The notes: generated by a model not told the origin, from the letters alone. A DNA stretch of 64,000 nucleotides from Pseudomonas tumuqii (GCF_013184545.1 NZ_JAAOJA010000003.1:495040-559039); one strand, 5' to 3'; numbered from the stretch's first letter, positions 16,198 through 25,895 are shown. Made by a program: numbers and translations.

Positions 16198-19191
16198 CTA
16201 ATTCGCCAAGAAGATATCAAGCCCAGCGGACGTCTTGTCTGCCAGCCCGGCTTTGCTCAGCACTGCGCGTTCATCCACCTCGTCGATCTGTTGTGCTTGC
16301 ATGAAGCGTTCGGCGTAGCGCCGATAGATTTTCGTGCGGACGAACAAGCCGAACAGTTCCCGGTCTATGTGCGCGTCCTGGCACATGGTCGCCATGATGT
16401 GCAGCGACTCCGAGAGCCGCTTGCCCTTTTTGTAGGGACGGTCCGCGGCGGTCAACGCTTCGAAAATATCGGCTATCGCCATCATGCGTGCCGGCAGGCT
16501 CATCTGTTCGCGGTGCAGGCGTTTCGGGTAGCCGCTGCCGTCCATTTTTTCATGGTGACCGCCCGCGATCTCGCAGACGCTCTGCAAGTGCGCGGGAAAG
16601 GGCAGGCGGTCGAGCATGAGGATGGTTTGCACGATGTGGTGGTTGATGATGTAGCGCTCTTCGCGCGTTAGCGTGCCACGGGTGATGCCCAGGTTGTGCA
16701 GCTCGCCGCGATTGAACTTGTGCAAGGGCACGTCCAGCTGGAAGCCCCAGGGATTATCGGGCGGGATGATTTCCGCGGGTGGACGTTCGATCAGGTGCTC
16801 GGGCTTGTCGGCCAGCAACGGCTCTTCGACCGGCAGGCGCGATGCCGGCCGCCGCTCATGGCGTTTGGCTTCTTCCCAGGACAGACCGAGGCGATCATCG
16901 AGGGTGCGTGTCCAGGTGCGTGTGGCGATCTGTTGCAGGCGCGCCAGGTCCGCCTCGGCCATGGCCTCAGCGCCGATGTTGCAGCGGGCGACGAAGGCGA
17001 ACTCAGCGTCCAGGGTGGCCAGCAACTCATCGCGCCCGGTGGCCAGTTGCAGCGGGTCGCCCCCTTGCGCGCAGCCTTGCCAATAAGCGATCCAGGCGTC
17101 GCGCTTGAGCACTTCGAAGCGCATGCGCACTTCATGGATGCGATCGTAGAGGGTCTCCAGCTTGGTCGCCTTGTCTACCACGTATTCGGGCGTGGTGACC
17201 TTGCCGCAATCATGCAGCCAGGCGGCAATATGCAGCGCCTCCCATTCATCGTCGCTGGGCCGATAGTCGCGAAAGCCCGGCTCATCGCTGTCCGCCGCCG
17301 CGCGGGCCAGCATCAGGGTGATTTCCGGCACGCGCTGGCAGTGGCCGCCGGTATAGGGGCTCTTGGCATCGATGGCGCCGGCGATCAGTTGGATAAATGC
17401 ATTGAGCAGCAGTTTCTGCCGTTCCAGCAGACGCTGGCTGTCAATGCACAGCGCCGCCACGCCGGACAGCGCCTCGACGAACGCCACGCGCTCGGGGCTC
17501 TGCATGGCCAGGTCGGATGGCTCGCCACGGTCGCAGTGCAACAGCACCAGGATGCCCAGCCTATCGCCCTGACGGTTGTGCAGGCCGGTGGCTACCAGAT
17601 GGACGCGCGGGCTGTCGAGGCTTTGCAGCAGGCTTCGGTAGTCGCCGGCCTGATCGAAGCCCAGCGAGGCGATGCTGCTCTTGGCGCCGTTGGCCGGTTG
17701 CTGCAGCCAGCAGGGCAATTGGCTGGCGGCCTTGTCGTAGCCACGAATGCTGTGCTGGTCGAGACTGTGCTGCGCGCCGTCGAGAAACAGACCATAAGGC
17801 TCCAGGCGCCCGCTGTCGGCGTCGAGCAGGTAAATCAGGCCGCCGTGGGCCGCGCTGATGGCCACGGTCTCCTGCAGAATCCGTTCAAGCAGGGTGTCGA
17901 AGCGGGTTTCGGCGGAGAGGCTGGCGGAGATGTCGAGGAAGCTGGAAATGGTCTCCTTCATCCGCACCATGGATTTAGCCAGTTGATCCACTTCCAGCAC
18001 CGGCGAGTGACCGCTGGAGGGGTGGTTGAAGTCGAAACGGCGGATGGCCTCGGCCTCCTGCACCAGGGCGCGCAAGGGTTTGGCCACAAGCCGCGACGCC
18101 AGCCAACCCAGGGGTAGGCACAGCAGCAAGGCGGTCAGCGTGATCAGTGCGCCTTGCCAGCGGATGCGATAGGCGTCGGCCAGCAGTTCGTCTTCCGGTA
18201 CCAGCAGCGCCAGGTGCAGACCTTGCGGTCCGCCTTCCTGGATATGGCTGCGCGAGACGACCCAGCGTCGTTCGCTCAGCTCCAGAATGCCCTGATGCGG
18301 GGCGTCCAGGCCATCGCCCAGGAGGGTCGCGAGTTCCGGGCTGAGATCGCGGGCCGGGGTCAGCTGCGCTTGGTCGTCATCCATCAGCAACAGGCGCGTG
18401 CTGTCTGGATAGGCCACGGTATTGCCCTTGGCATCGAACAGGATGACTTGGCTGCTGGCCGTCACCTGGTGCTGGGCCAGGGTGGTGGAGAGGTCGGAAA
18501 GGGTCAGGTCCGCGGCCAGCACGCTGCTCGGTCCGGCACGCCTGGCCAGGGTAGTGCCGACTTCCCGGGTGGAGAAGAACACATAAGGCGCGGTGGTGAT
18601 CTGCTCGGTCTGGCTGCTGGCGCTCAGGTACCAACTGCGGCTGCGTGGGTCGAAGGCTTCCAGGGGGCGTTGCTGCTGGCTGATGAGGTTCAGCGTATCG
18701 TCGAAGAACAGGTAATGGGCCTCGACCCCGGTTGCGCTGCGGTCGATCGACCAGACCTGATAGCTCGCCTGCTCGGGTGCTGCCAGGAGCTGCTTCCGCG
18801 TTTCGCTGCGCAGCGGCCGCAGCATGAAAAAGTCGCCGTCGGCATAGCCGAGGTGCAGCGAGGCCAGCTTGGGGTTGTCACGCAGGGCCTGGGCCAAAGG
18901 TTCAAGCAGCGCCAGGCGGCCCTGAAGATCGCTCGCCTGGGTGTCGCGATTGAGCACCAGCATGTTGAGCAGGTGGTTGATGGGTTGGTAGGTGTGGCGC
19001 AGATCCTTCTGCACGTCCTGTTGGAGGCGTTCGAACAGCTTGGCGCTGCTGGAGAAGATGATCTGCGAGTTCTGCTGGTAGTTGAACAGTCCCAGCACTA
19101 CGCCGATCAGCAACAACAGCAGGGTGAACAACACGCTGATATGTACGTGCAGGGGCAAGCGGCGGTCGTGGGGCCTGGTAATCCTGGGCAT
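16198..19191 (-). CDS. Membrane sensor with dCache, HAMP, GAF and HD-GYP domains
   Basis: The protein has 997 residues from the ATG at 19191 (GGAGGG 7 bases upstream; an in-frame start 14 codons earlier lacks a ribosome site). A first TM helix (about 17-37), a large periplasmic Cache-type sensor domain, a second TM helix near LLLCLPLGWLASRLV, HAMP, GAF and a C-terminal HD-GYP domain follow. HD is seen at 659-663 (HDCGK) and GYP at 887-889 (HHEKMDGSGYP). HD-GYP proteins hydrolyse c-di-GMP. About 150 extra residues lie between the HD and GYP parts, far more than in canonical domains, so activity should not be assumed. The ligand is unknown, and no partner gene adjoins. Confidence 0.85.
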   Translation of the reverse strand: MPRITRPHDRRLPLHVHISVLFTLLLLLIGVVLGLFNYQQNSQIIFSSSAKLFERLQQDVQKDLRHTYQPINHLLNMLVLNRDTQASDLQGRLALLEPLAQALRDNPKLASLHLGYADGDFFMLRPLRSETRKQLLAAPEQASYQVWSIDRSATGVEAHYLFFDDTLNLISQQQRPLEAFDPRSRSWYLSASSQTEQITTAPYVFFSTREVGTTLARRAGPSSVLAADLTLSDLSTTLAQHQVTASSQVILFDAKGNTVAYPDSTRLLLMDDDQAQLTPARDLSPELATLLGDGLDAPHQGILELSERRWVVSRSHIQEGGPQGLHLALLVPEDELLADAYRIRWQGALITLTALLLCLPLGWLASRLVAKPLRALVQEAEAIRRFDFNHPSSGHSPVLEVDQLAKSMVRMKETISSFLDISASLSAETRFDTLLERILQETVAISAAHGGLIYLLDADSGRLEPYGLFLDGAQHSLDQHSIRGYDKAASQLPCWLQQPANGAKSSIASLGFDQAGDYRSLLQSLDSPRVHLVATGLHNRQGDRLGILVLLHCDRGEPSDLAMQSPERVAFVEALSGVAALCIDSQRLLERQKLLLNAFIQLIAGAIDAKSPYTGGHCQRVPEITLMLARAAADSDEPGFRDYRPSDDEWEALHIAAWLHDCGKVTTPEYVVDKATKLETLYDRIHEVRMRFEVLKRDAWIAYWQGCAQGGDPLQLATGRDELLATLDAEFAFVARCNIGAEAMAEADLARLQQIATRTWTRTLDDRLGLSWEEAKRHERRPASRLPVEEPLLADKPEHLIERPPAEIIPPDNPWGFQLDVPLHKFNRGELHNLGITRGTLTREERYIINHHIVQTILMLDRLPFPAHLQSVCEIAGGHHEKMDGSGYPKRLHREQMSLPARMMAIADIFEALTAADRPYKKGKRLSESLHIMATMCQDAHIDRELFGLFVRTKIYRRYAERFMQAQQIDEVDERAVLSKAGLADKTSAGLDIFLAN

Positions 19192-19316
19192 CGCGCGTCC
19201 CTCCGTGAATTGCGCTGCGGACCCGCGAAGCATAGTGAAGGGTCCGCAGGGTTGCCTGCTAAAAGCGATTAATTATAAGAAAACCTAAGCTTAGAGCTGC
19301 TGCTCGATGTCCCTGC

Positions 19317-20381
19317 TCAAGGTGTTTGCTGCGGCGTGGCAACGCGCTTCGCGTGTTTGTCCAGTAACTGACTCAGCCCGTGCATGAGCAGCGCGACGAG
19401 CAGCGCCAGTACCACGCCAAACAGGGCGTTGAGCAAGCGCACTTCGGCAAGCTGCCAATCCTGGGCGAGGCTTTCGGCGAGCAAGACGAAGCAGACGGTG
19501 GTTTGCAGCACGAACAAGCCATAGTGGTTGGCCTGGATGGCACGGCTGAGGGCGATCAATGGCAGCAGGGTGGCGACCATCAGGGGCGGGTCCTGCAGGC
19601 TGTGCCCGAGCAAGATCAATAACCCGGCAGCAGCCAGGCTGGCCAGGCTCGCTTGCAGGGCGCGCACCAGGCTGCCCTGGAATTCCAGCTGCAGGGTGGT
19701 CACCACGGTCAAGGTCAACCAATAGCCGCGTTCCAGGCCGGCCAGGTTGACGATCAGGCCAGCGAGCGAGAAGGCCAGGGTGCAGGCCAGTGCATGCAGG
19801 CGCCACTGCTGCTGCGGCAAGCGCCTGGCGCGGCGTTTGAGCACTTTGAGGATGCTGACGAAGCGGGGCATGTAGGGCCACATGCGCAGGCCATGCATGC
19901 CACGCAGGCCGAACGCCAGGAGCATCACCCAGAGGCCGCCGAGGATGAACAGCATGGCGATGGCCAACGGTTTATCCAGGTTGCCCAGGCCTTGCTGACC
20001 TTGCCCCAGACACAGGCAGACGGCCAGGCCTATGCCGAGTTTGCCGGCCTCGCTGCCAAAGCGTTGCAGCCAGGCGAGCAAGAAACCGAAGGCGCCGAAC
20101 AGGCCGAGACTGATCAGCGGATTGCTGGCCGCCCAGAAACCCAGGCCGGCACTGCAGGCGCCGAGGCCGATGAGCATCAGCATGCGCAGCATGCCGAAGC
20201 GGTGCAGGGGGTTGGCCTGGGCGGCCTGAAAGGCGCCAACCGATGCCCAGAGAAAGCCCGGGTGGGCACTGAACAAGCCAAGCAGCAAGGGCAGGGCGCA
20301 GCCGAAGCCGGCGACCATCGCCGGCCCCCAGGCCGGCGGTCCGGCATGCCAGCTGAAGGTTTTCCGTAGCACGCTTTTCAT
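19317..20381 (-). CDS. FUSC-family integral membrane protein
   Basis: The protein has 354 residues with two halves of about five TM helices each, separated by a basic cytoplasmic loop (LKVLKRRARRLPQQQ). The repeated halves and the GYWLTLTVVTTLQ segment match the FUSC (fusaric-acid resistance, YccS/AaeB) fold, but without the long soluble domains of AaeB. Proteins of this type are proposed aromatic-acid or drug exporters. The substrate is unknown. It begins 3 bases after the dgt stop, so it is probably cotranscribed with dgt. Confidence 0.8.
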   Translation of the reverse strand: MKSVLRKTFSWHAGPPAWGPAMVAGFGCALPLLLGLFSAHPGFLWASVGAFQAAQANPLHRFGMLRMLMLIGLGACSAGLGFWAASNPLISLGLFGAFGFLLAWLQRFGSEAGKLGIGLAVCLCLGQGQQGLGNLDKPLAIAMLFILGGLWVMLLAFGLRGMHGLRMWPYMPRFVSILKVLKRRARRLPQQQWRLHALACTLAFSLAGLIVNLAGLERGYWLTLTVVTTLQLEFQGSLVRALQASLASLAAAGLLILLGHSLQDPPLMVATLLPLIALSRAIQANHYGLFVLQTTVCFVLLAESLAQDWQLAEVRLLNALFGVVLALLVALLMHGLSQLLDKHAKRVATPQQTP

Positions 20382-20384
20382 GAA

Positions 20385-21716
20385 TTACACCGGACTCGAG
20401 CGCCCCGTCATTTCACGGGCCATTTCAGTAGCGTAGCTGTCGGTCATGCCGGCGATAAAGTCGATCATGCGCAGAAACGAGGTATACAGCGATCCATGCG
20501 GGTCCGGCGCATTGTTGCCGAGCAGGTCGAGGATACGCCGGTGCTTGAACGATGGTGTGCGCCCGCCGTGCTGCTCCAGTGCGGCGCCACAAAAGGCGTT
20601 GAGGAGGATTTCCAGGGTGGTGTAGGCGCCGATCTCGTGCAGGGTCTTGCGCTTGTCCTGGAAGATCTTCTCCCGCGCCATGTCCTTGGCGCTCTGCACG
20701 CAGCGCTTGGCGGTGCCGTGCATATGCTCGACCAGATCGCCCAGCAGGGTACCGGCAAGTAGGGCGTCTTGCTGTTCGACGAAAGCATGGGCAGCGGCAT
20801 TGGTCAGGTGTTCGATGGCCTTGCCGCGCAGGATCGCCAGCTTGCGCCGTTTTGAATCCTGCGGACCAAGCTGGCGGTAGGTTTCCGGCAGGTCGTCACC
20901 AACCAGGTCGAGCAGCAGTGCCTCGACTTCGCGGTAGTCGAGCAGTTCCATCTCCAGGCCATCTTCCAGGTCGATCAGGCCGTAGCAGATGTCGTCCGCC
21001 GCCTCCATCAGATAGACCAGCGGATGGCGCGCCCAGCGCTGTTCTTCCAGTTGCGGCAGGCCGAGTTTGTGGGCGATTTGTTCGAGCAGCGGCAGTTCGC
21101 TCTGGTAGCAGCCGAACTTGTGCTTCTTGTAACCGAGCGCTTCGGCGTGACGCGCGGTCCAGGGGTATTTCAGGTAAGTGCCGAGGGTTGCATAGGTCAG
21201 TCGCGTACCGCCGTCGAACTGGTGGTATTCCAGCTGGGTGAGCACGCGAAAACCCTGGGCGTTGCCTTCGAAACTGAGAAAATCGCCGCGCTCGGCTTCG
21301 CTCATCGCCTCCAGCCAGCCGCGCCCCGCGGCCTGCTGAAACCAGTGGCGAATCGCATCCTCGCCCGAATGGCCGAATGGCGGGTTGCCGATGTCATGGG
21401 CCAGGCACGCCGACTGCACGACCATGCCCAGATCGCTCGGCTCGCACCAGGCGGGCAGCTCGCTGCGGATCATCTCGCCGACACGCATGCCCAGCGAGCG
21501 CCCGACGCAGCTGACTTCCAGCGAATGGGTCAGGCGCGTGTGGATGTGGTCGTTGCTCGACACCGGATGTACCTGGGTCTTGCGTCCCAGGCGGCGAAAG
21601 GCGCCGGAGAAGATGATCCGGTCATGATCTTTGTGGAAGGGCGTGCGGCCCAGTTCATCGGCGCTGTGCGTCGGTTTGCCGAGTCGTTCGCGGTTGAGCA
21701 GTGTTTGCCAGTCCAA
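20385..21716 (-). CDS. dgt: dGTPase-like triphosphohydrolase (dgt family)
   Basis: The protein has 443 residues. HD-phosphohydrolase metal ligands are seen as [18 protein letters not shown] and [18 protein letters not shown], followed by the later conserved [19 protein letters not shown]. Enzymes of this group cut dNTPs, mainly dGTP, to the nucleoside and tripolyphosphate, and so tune dNTP pools. The length fits the dGTPase-like type 2/3 group rather than E. coli Dgt (505). The start is a TTG at 21716 with GAGGA 6 bases upstream, consistent with the family N-terminus [14 protein letters not shown]. It heads an operon with the FUSC gene. Confidence 0.9.
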   Translation of the reverse strand: MDWQTLLNRERLGKPTHSADELGRTPFHKDHDRIIFSGAFRRLGRKTQVHPVSSNDHIHTRLTHSLEVSCVGRSLGMRVGEMIRSELPAWCEPSDLGMVVQSACLAHDIGNPPFGHSGEDAIRHWFQQAAGRGWLEAMSEAERGDFLSFEGNAQGFRVLTQLEYHQFDGGTRLTYATLGTYLKYPWTARHAEALGYKKHKFGCYQSELPLLEQIAHKLGLPQLEEQRWARHPLVYLMEAADDICYGLIDLEDGLEMELLDYREVEALLLDLVGDDLPETYRQLGPQDSKRRKLAILRGKAIEHLTNAAAHAFVEQQDALLAGTLLGDLVEHMHGTAKRCVQSAKDMAREKIFQDKRKTLHEIGAYTTLEILLNAFCGAALEQHGGRTPSFKHRRILDLLGNNAPDPHGSLYTSFLRMIDFIAGMTDSYATEMAREMTGRSSPV

Positions 21717-21892
21717 GGCCAGTCCTCGCCATTCAGTGGCAGATGACCTCTAGCTTCGGGGTTCGCGCGATCGGCTGCAAGCGCTGTGGGGCATCCTTAT
21801 TGATTGAATATGGGGGGCGCCAGGGCCGCGTGCAGGTGGCCATCGGTGGCGAGGGGGGCGAGCGAGCACTTGCGGGCTTATGGGCAGGCAGC

Positions 21893-21914
21893 AAAACGCC
21901 GCGAATTGCGGCGT
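21893..21914 (-). terminator. Terminator of the yqjDEK-like operon
   Basis: ACGCCGC (21896-21902) and GCGGCGT (21908-21914) form a stem around GAATT. Read on the minus strand, it is followed by TTTTGC. It lies 26 bases after the last gene of the operon. Confidence 0.75.
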
Positions 21915-21940
21915 TATGCTTCAGCCAGGCGAGGGCCTGC

Positions 21941-22276
21941 TTATGGGGCTTTTGCCTCGTTGCCAGCGCCGCGTGGCGGGTTGCGCCTGAGCAGCGGGAA
22001 GGCGATCAGGGCGATGCGTAGCCAGCGTCGCCAGTTGCCGCGGCGTACGCCCAGCGTCGCCAGCAGCAGGGCGCCGCCAGCGACCCAGAGTGGGGCGTTG
22101 CTGTTGCTCAGCTCTTCACGCCAATGGCTGCTGAAATGCTGCACCTGGCGTAGCGGTTGCAGGATCACCAGGGTTTCGTGGCGCAATTCCTGGCGATGCA
22201 TTTCCAGGCGCAGGCGCAGCATGGCTTTGCGTAACTCGCTGCGCGAGGCCTTGGCAGGCAGTTCGGGTAGGCTCAT
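21941..22276 (-). CDS. Small membrane protein in YqjK position
   Basis: The protein has 111 residues from the ATG at 22276, which overlaps the stop of the preceding holin-like gene as ATGA. The N-terminal half is a charged helix rich in Arg, Glu and Leu (SRSELRKAMLRLRLEMHRQE). The C-terminal half has one hydrophobic segment (APLWVAGGALLLATLGV) and a basic tail. It is the third gene after yqjD- and yqjE-like genes, the place of yqjK in E. coli, but sequence similarity is weak. The function is unknown. Confidence 0.65.
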   Translation of the reverse strand: MSLPELPAKASRSELRKAMLRLRLEMHRQELRHETLVILQPLRQVQHFSSHWREELSNSNAPLWVAGGALLLATLGVRRGNWRRWLRIALIAFPLLRRNPPRGAGNEAKAP

Positions 22277-22665
22277 GGCAGCAGTTGCTCGCGGTCGCGG
22301 GCCAGTTCTTCGAGGCTGGCATTGAACGGTGGAGGGGCATTGCGCAGGTGTGTCAGCAGGCGCAGCAGGCAAATCAGCAGGCCCAGGGTATAAGCCGCGC
22401 ACAGCAGGATGATCACGGTCAGCCGATGGCTATCCCAGAAACTGATCAACAGCGCAGCAGACAGGCCGATCACCAGGAGCAAGCCAAACACCAGACTCAG
22501 GCTGGTCAGCACCAACAGGCGAAGCGTGTGGCTTTGCTGTTCTTTCAGCTCTTCGCCAAACAGTGCGACATGGCCATGTAATAAACCGAGCAGGGCACCG
22601 GCAAAGCGCCGCGGCGAGGCGCCGCGGCTGGGGGGGGAGGGTGTGGCGTCCATGTCTTCTCTCAT
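22273..22665 (-). CDS. YqjE-like phage-holin-family membrane protein
   Basis: The protein has 130 residues from the ATG at 22665, which overlaps the TGA of the gene before it. An in-frame ATG at 22653 has a weak ribosome site and is also possible. Two adjoining TM helices (about 49-70 and 78-100) match the actinobacterial holin/YqjE family. In spite of the family name this is a housekeeping envelope protein; no lysis genes or phage structural genes are near. It forms the middle gene of a three-gene operon. Confidence 0.75.
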   Translation of the reverse strand: MREDMDATPSPPSRGASPRRFAGALLGLLHGHVALFGEELKEQQSHTLRLLVLTSLSLVFGLLLVIGLSAALLISFWDSHRLTVIILLCAAYTLGLLICLLRLLTHLRNAPPPFNASLEELARDREQLLP

Positions 22666-22982
22666 CAGCGCCGAGTGATCAGCATGCCCAGCAGCAAACC
22701 GATGGCGGCGGCAACGCCCAGCGTCTGCCAGGGATGGGTCTGCACATAACCCTCGGTTGCCTGGACTGCGGCCTTGCCGCGATCACGTAGCGAGTCTTCC
22801 GCATTGTGCAAGGTGGAGCGGGCGCGGCCGAGGCTGGTGCGGATCTGTTCGCGTAGCTCTTCGGCTTGCTCGCCAACCAGGCTGGCCGAATGTTGCAGCA
22901 GTTTTTCAGTGTCGCTAACCAGTGCCTGAAATTCGTTGATCAGTTCGTCCTGGCTTGTTGCGCTGGCGTTTTTACGAGGCAT
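22665..22982 (-). CDS. ElaB/YqjD/DUF883-family membrane-anchored protein
   Basis: The protein has 105 residues from the ATG at 22982, with AAGGAG 7 bases upstream. A long amphipathic coiled-coil helix (ELINEFQALVSDTEKLLQHS onward) is followed by a C-terminal TM helix with the family motif HPWQTLGVAAAIGLLLGMLI and a basic RR tail. E. coli YqjD, ElaB and YgaM are stationary-phase inner-membrane proteins that bind ribosomes through their N-terminus. It is the first gene of the yqjD-yqjE-yqjK-like operon. Regulation by RpoS, seen in E. coli, cannot be shown here. Confidence 0.85.
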   Translation of the reverse strand: MPRKNASATSQDELINEFQALVSDTEKLLQHSASLVGEQAEELREQIRTSLGRARSTLHNAEDSLRDRGKAAVQATEGYVQTHPWQTLGVAAAIGLLLGMLITRR

Positions 22983-23368
22983 CGGGTTTCTCCTTGAACT
23001 GTTTTGTTCAGTGTAAAAGGTTCGAGTGTGGAGCGGGGATTGGGTTCCTTCTTTATAAGGCCGGGCGGTTTCAGCTGCTGATCGATCACGCACTGGTACA
23101 ACGCTTGCATTGTGCTGGTGCGCTCCCTTGGCTGAATGCTCTTTTATGGGGCTTGGCAAGGGTCGGCTCGGACGCCATGGTGTATTGATAACTAATTGAT
23201 AAATATAGATTAATTTCCTTGTGTGCAAATTTTAGCGGGGCTGTTTCAGTGCCCTGTATGGCTGTGCTACATGAAGTGAGTCGCTTGTTGTGCTGCAGGA
23301 TGGTGCGCCTGCTGTCATAAGTGACTCTCTTTGGTGCGTCTTCTCTAACCACGGAGTTTTCTTCGCTG
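22983..23368. other. Intergenic region between divergent yqjD-like and amt genes
   Basis: No gene is supported in these 386 bases. An AT-rich patch at 23175-23220 carries two direct TTGATAA copies (23185-23191, 23196-23202), and a CGGAG (23352-23356) lies 12 bases before the amt ATG. I see no convincing sigma-54 GG-N10-GC site, which one might expect before an ammonium transporter. Confidence 0.5.
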
Positions 23369-24577
23369 ATGGAAAACATCAATAGTGCTGTGGAAACCCT
23401 GATTCACGGCTCCAATACCCTGTTTATCCTGCTTGGTGCGGTCATGGTGCTGGCCATGCACGCCGGCTTCGCCTTTCTCGAGGTGGGTACGGTGCGGCAG
23501 AAGAATCAGGTCAACGCCTTGTCGAAGATAATCTCCGACTTCGCCGTGTCAGCCCTAGCCTATTTCTTTATAGGCTATTGGATCGCCTATGGCGTGACTT
23601 TCCTCGAACCGGCGAGCGTGCTGACCGAAGGCAACGGCTATGCCCTGGTCAAGTTCTTCTTCCTGATGACTTTCGCCGCAGCGATCCCTGCGATCATCTC
23701 CGGTGGTATCGCCGAGCGTGCCCGGTTCGGTCCGCAACTGTGCGCCACCATTCTGATCGTGGCCTTCGTCTATCCGTTCTTCGAGGGCGTGATCTGGAAC
23801 GGCAACTACGGCGTTCAGGCTTGGCTCGAGGCGCAGTTCGGCGCGCCTTTCCATGACTTCGCCGGCTCGGTGGTGGTGCATGCAATGGGCGGTTGGCTGG
23901 CCCTGGGTGCGGTGCTGTTGCTGGGGCGGCGTAACGGGCGCTATCGCGATGGCAAGCTGGTGGCATTCGCACCGTCGAATATTCCGTTTCTCGCCCTGGG
24001 CTCGTGGATCCTGATCATCGGCTGGTTCGGTTTCAACGTCATGAGCGCGCAGACCCTGGGCAGCGTCAGTGGCCTGGTGGCGGTCAATACGTTGATGGCA
24101 ATGGTCGGCGGTACCGTGGCGGCCTTGCTGGTCGGGCGCAATGACCCGGGCTTTCTGCACAACGGCCCGTTGGCCGGACTGGTGGCGGTGTGTGCCGGCT
24201 CCGACCTGATGCACCCGGTCGGCGCCTTGGCCACTGGCGCCATCGCCGGGGCGCTGTTCGTCTGGGCGTTCACTGCGACCCAGGTCACCTGGAAGATCGA
24301 CGACGTGCTCGGCGTCTGGCCGCTGCATGGCCTGTGCGGCGTGTGGGGCGGGATCGCCTGCGGCATCTTCGGTCAGCAGGCTTTGGGCGGCCTCGGCGGC
24401 ATCAGCCTGAGCAGCCAGTTGGTCGGTACCGCGCTCGGCGTTGTGGTGGCGTTGCTCGGTGGCTTGCTGGTGTACGGCGTGCTCAAGGCGCTGGTCGGCA
24501 TCCGCCTGAGTCAGGAAGATGAGTTCAATGGCGCCGACTTGTCGATCCACAAGATTGGCTCGGTCAGCGAAGACTGA
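23369..24577 (+). CDS. Ammonium transporter, Amt/Mep/Rh family
   Basis: The protein has 402 residues with about 11 TM helices. The pore histidine pair is visible: His171 in VVVHAMGGW and the later one in WPLHGLCGVWGG. Amt signatures FEGVIWN, DFAGSVVVH and GWFGFNVMSA are present. It moves ammonium/ammonia across the inner membrane. No glnK lies beside it, unlike the classical glnK-amtB pair, and the mature N-terminus appears short with no signal peptide, so it is a separate Amt paralogue. The ATG at 23369 is the only good start, though its ribosome site is 12 bases away. Confidence 0.92.
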   Translation: MENINSAVETLIHGSNTLFILLGAVMVLAMHAGFAFLEVGTVRQKNQVNALSKIISDFAVSALAYFFIGYWIAYGVTFLEPASVLTEGNGYALVKFFFLMTFAAAIPAIISGGIAERARFGPQLCATILIVAFVYPFFEGVIWNGNYGVQAWLEAQFGAPFHDFAGSVVVHAMGGWLALGAVLLLGRRNGRYRDGKLVAFAPSNIPFLALGSWILIIGWFGFNVMSAQTLGSVSGLVAVNTLMAMVGGTVAALLVGRNDPGFLHNGPLAGLVAVCAGSDLMHPVGALATGAIAGALFVWAFTATQVTWKIDDVLGVWPLHGLCGVWGGIACGIFGQQALGGLGGISLSSQLVGTALGVVVALLGGLLVYGVLKALVGIRLSQEDEFNGADLSIHKIGSVSED

Positions 24578-24596
24578 GCAAAGGCGATCCAAAACG

Positions 24597-24629
24597 CAAA
24601 AAGCCCGCTCGAATGAGCGGGCTTTTTGT
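24597..24629. terminator. Bidirectional terminator between amt and the porin gene
   Basis: The arms AAGCCCGCTC (24601-24610) and GAGCGGGCTT (24615-24624) form a 10-base stem around GAAT, with A-rich left and T-rich right flanks. It serves both convergent genes. Confidence 0.9.
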
Positions 24630-24641
24630 TTGCAGTCGGGC

Positions 24642-25895
24642 TTACAGCAGCGGGATGCTGTAGCTGACGATCAGGCGGTTTTCGTCGAGGTCGCCGATAC
24701 TGGCATTGGAGCGCACCATGGCATTGCGCCAGCGCACGCCGAGGTTTTTCAGCGGGCCTTCCTGAACGGTGTAGCTGATGTCCAGGTCGCGTTCCCATTC
24801 CTTGCCATCGCGACCGCCTACGCCAGTGAAATCTTCACCGGTGACGTAGCGCACGAAGGCCACCAGGCCGGGTACGCCATAGGTCGCGAAGTTGATGTCG
24901 TAGCGCGCTTGCCAGGACTCTTGATCTTCACGGGTGAAGTCGAGGATCTGGATGTAGTTGACGATGTAGGGGTCGGTCTCGTTGAGGAACGGGAAGGCGT
25001 TGTCACCACTGACTTGCTGGTAACCCGTGCGGAAGGTGTGTGCGCCCAGGCCGGCCCAGAGGTTTACCGAGGTCAGGCCATTGTCGATGTCGCCAGCCCG
25101 CTGCTTGCCATTGTCCTGCGAGTCGAAGTACGCCAGGTTGGCGCCGAGCTTCCAGTCACCCACGGGCTGGATATGGACCAGGTTGTAGAGTTTCTGGTCG
25201 TAGATGTCTTCCAGTTCACCGTACCAGAGGCCGACCGTGGTATTGCCGCCGTTGAATTTGTAATCGCCGCCGGCAAGGTTGTAATCGCCGCCTTCGATAC
25301 CTGCAAAGCTGTTGGCTGCGGTGATGTCCTGGGTATCGGTGGAGTTGCGGAAGTTGACCTTCTGCAGTTGGCCGCCATTGAGGCTCAGGCCTTCAATCTC
25401 CTGGGAGTTGATGATGCCGCCGGTAAACACCTGAGGCAGCAAGCGCGAGTCGCCGGAAGTGACGATTGGCAGTTTCGGCATCATGCCACCGACCTTGGCC
25501 ACGGTATTCGACAGTTTCACTTTGACTGCCGCGGTGGCTTCGGAATACTCATCCGGGCCTTCATTGCCAAAGCTATTGGGCAGCAAGTTAGTGCCGGCGC
25601 GCTCGTCCGACGAGTCGAGTTTCAGACCCAGGCCGGCATAGGCGTCGAGGCCGAAGCCGACCGGGCCTTCGGTAAAGCCGGATTCGGCTTTGAAGATAAA
25701 GCCCTGTGCCCACTCCTCACGTTTGGATTGCTGCACTGCGGTGCTATTGCGCAGGTCGCGATTCATGTAGAAGTTGCGCAGCTCCAGGCTGGCTTTGCTG
25801 TCTTTGACGAATTCGGCGTAAGCCAGGGATGGCAGGGTGAGGCTGGCGCCCAGGGTGGCGAGGGCCACTGCTTGGGCGAGGCGCGTCTTACTCAT
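24642..25895 (-). CDS. OprD-family outer-membrane porin
   Basis: The protein has 417 residues from the ATG at 25895 (GGAG 9 bases upstream; an ATG five codons earlier has no ribosome site). A signal peptide ends near LPSLAYA. The rest has alternating beta-strand character with OprD motifs: an early SKASLELRNFYMNRDL segment, YSEATAAVKVKLSNTVAKVG, and a C-terminal RLIVSYSIPLL strand. OprD-type 18-strand channels take up basic amino acids, aromatic acids or small carboxylates. The particular substrate of this member cannot be told. It is a single gene with its own upstream region. Confidence 0.92.
   Translation of the reverse strand: MSKTRLAQAVALATLGASLTLPSLAYAEFVKDSKASLELRNFYMNRDLRNSTAVQQSKREEWAQGFIFKAESGFTEGPVGFGLDAYAGLGLKLDSSDERAGTNLLPNSFGNEGPDEYSEATAAVKVKLSNTVAKVGGMMPKLPIVTSGDSRLLPQVFTGGIINSQEIEGLSLNGGQLQKVNFRNSTDTQDITAANSFAGIEGGDYNLAGGDYKFNGGNTTVGLWYGELEDIYDQKLYNLVHIQPVGDWKLGANLAYFDSQDNGKQRAGDIDNGLTSVNLWAGLGAHTFRTGYQQVSGDNAFPFLNETDPYIVNYIQILDFTREDQESWQARYDINFATYGVPGLVAFVRYVTGEDFTGVGGRDGKEWERDLDISYTVQEGPLKNLGVRWRNAMVRSNASIGDLDENRLIVSYSIPLL

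Noticed and set aside
16696..18117. 473-codon plus-strand frame opposite the HD-GYP gene
   Set aside because: Composition and absence of motifs are those of an antisense shadow; the minus-strand protein has full domain signatures.
22273..22665. Prophage signal from a holin-family gene
   Set aside because: The protein is YqjE-like and lies in a yqjD-yqjE-yqjK-like operon with no lysis, capsid or integrase genes nearby.
22983..23368. Sigma-54 promoter for the ammonium transporter
   Set aside because: Candidates such as TGGCAAGGGTCGGCT do not have GG and GC ten bases apart.
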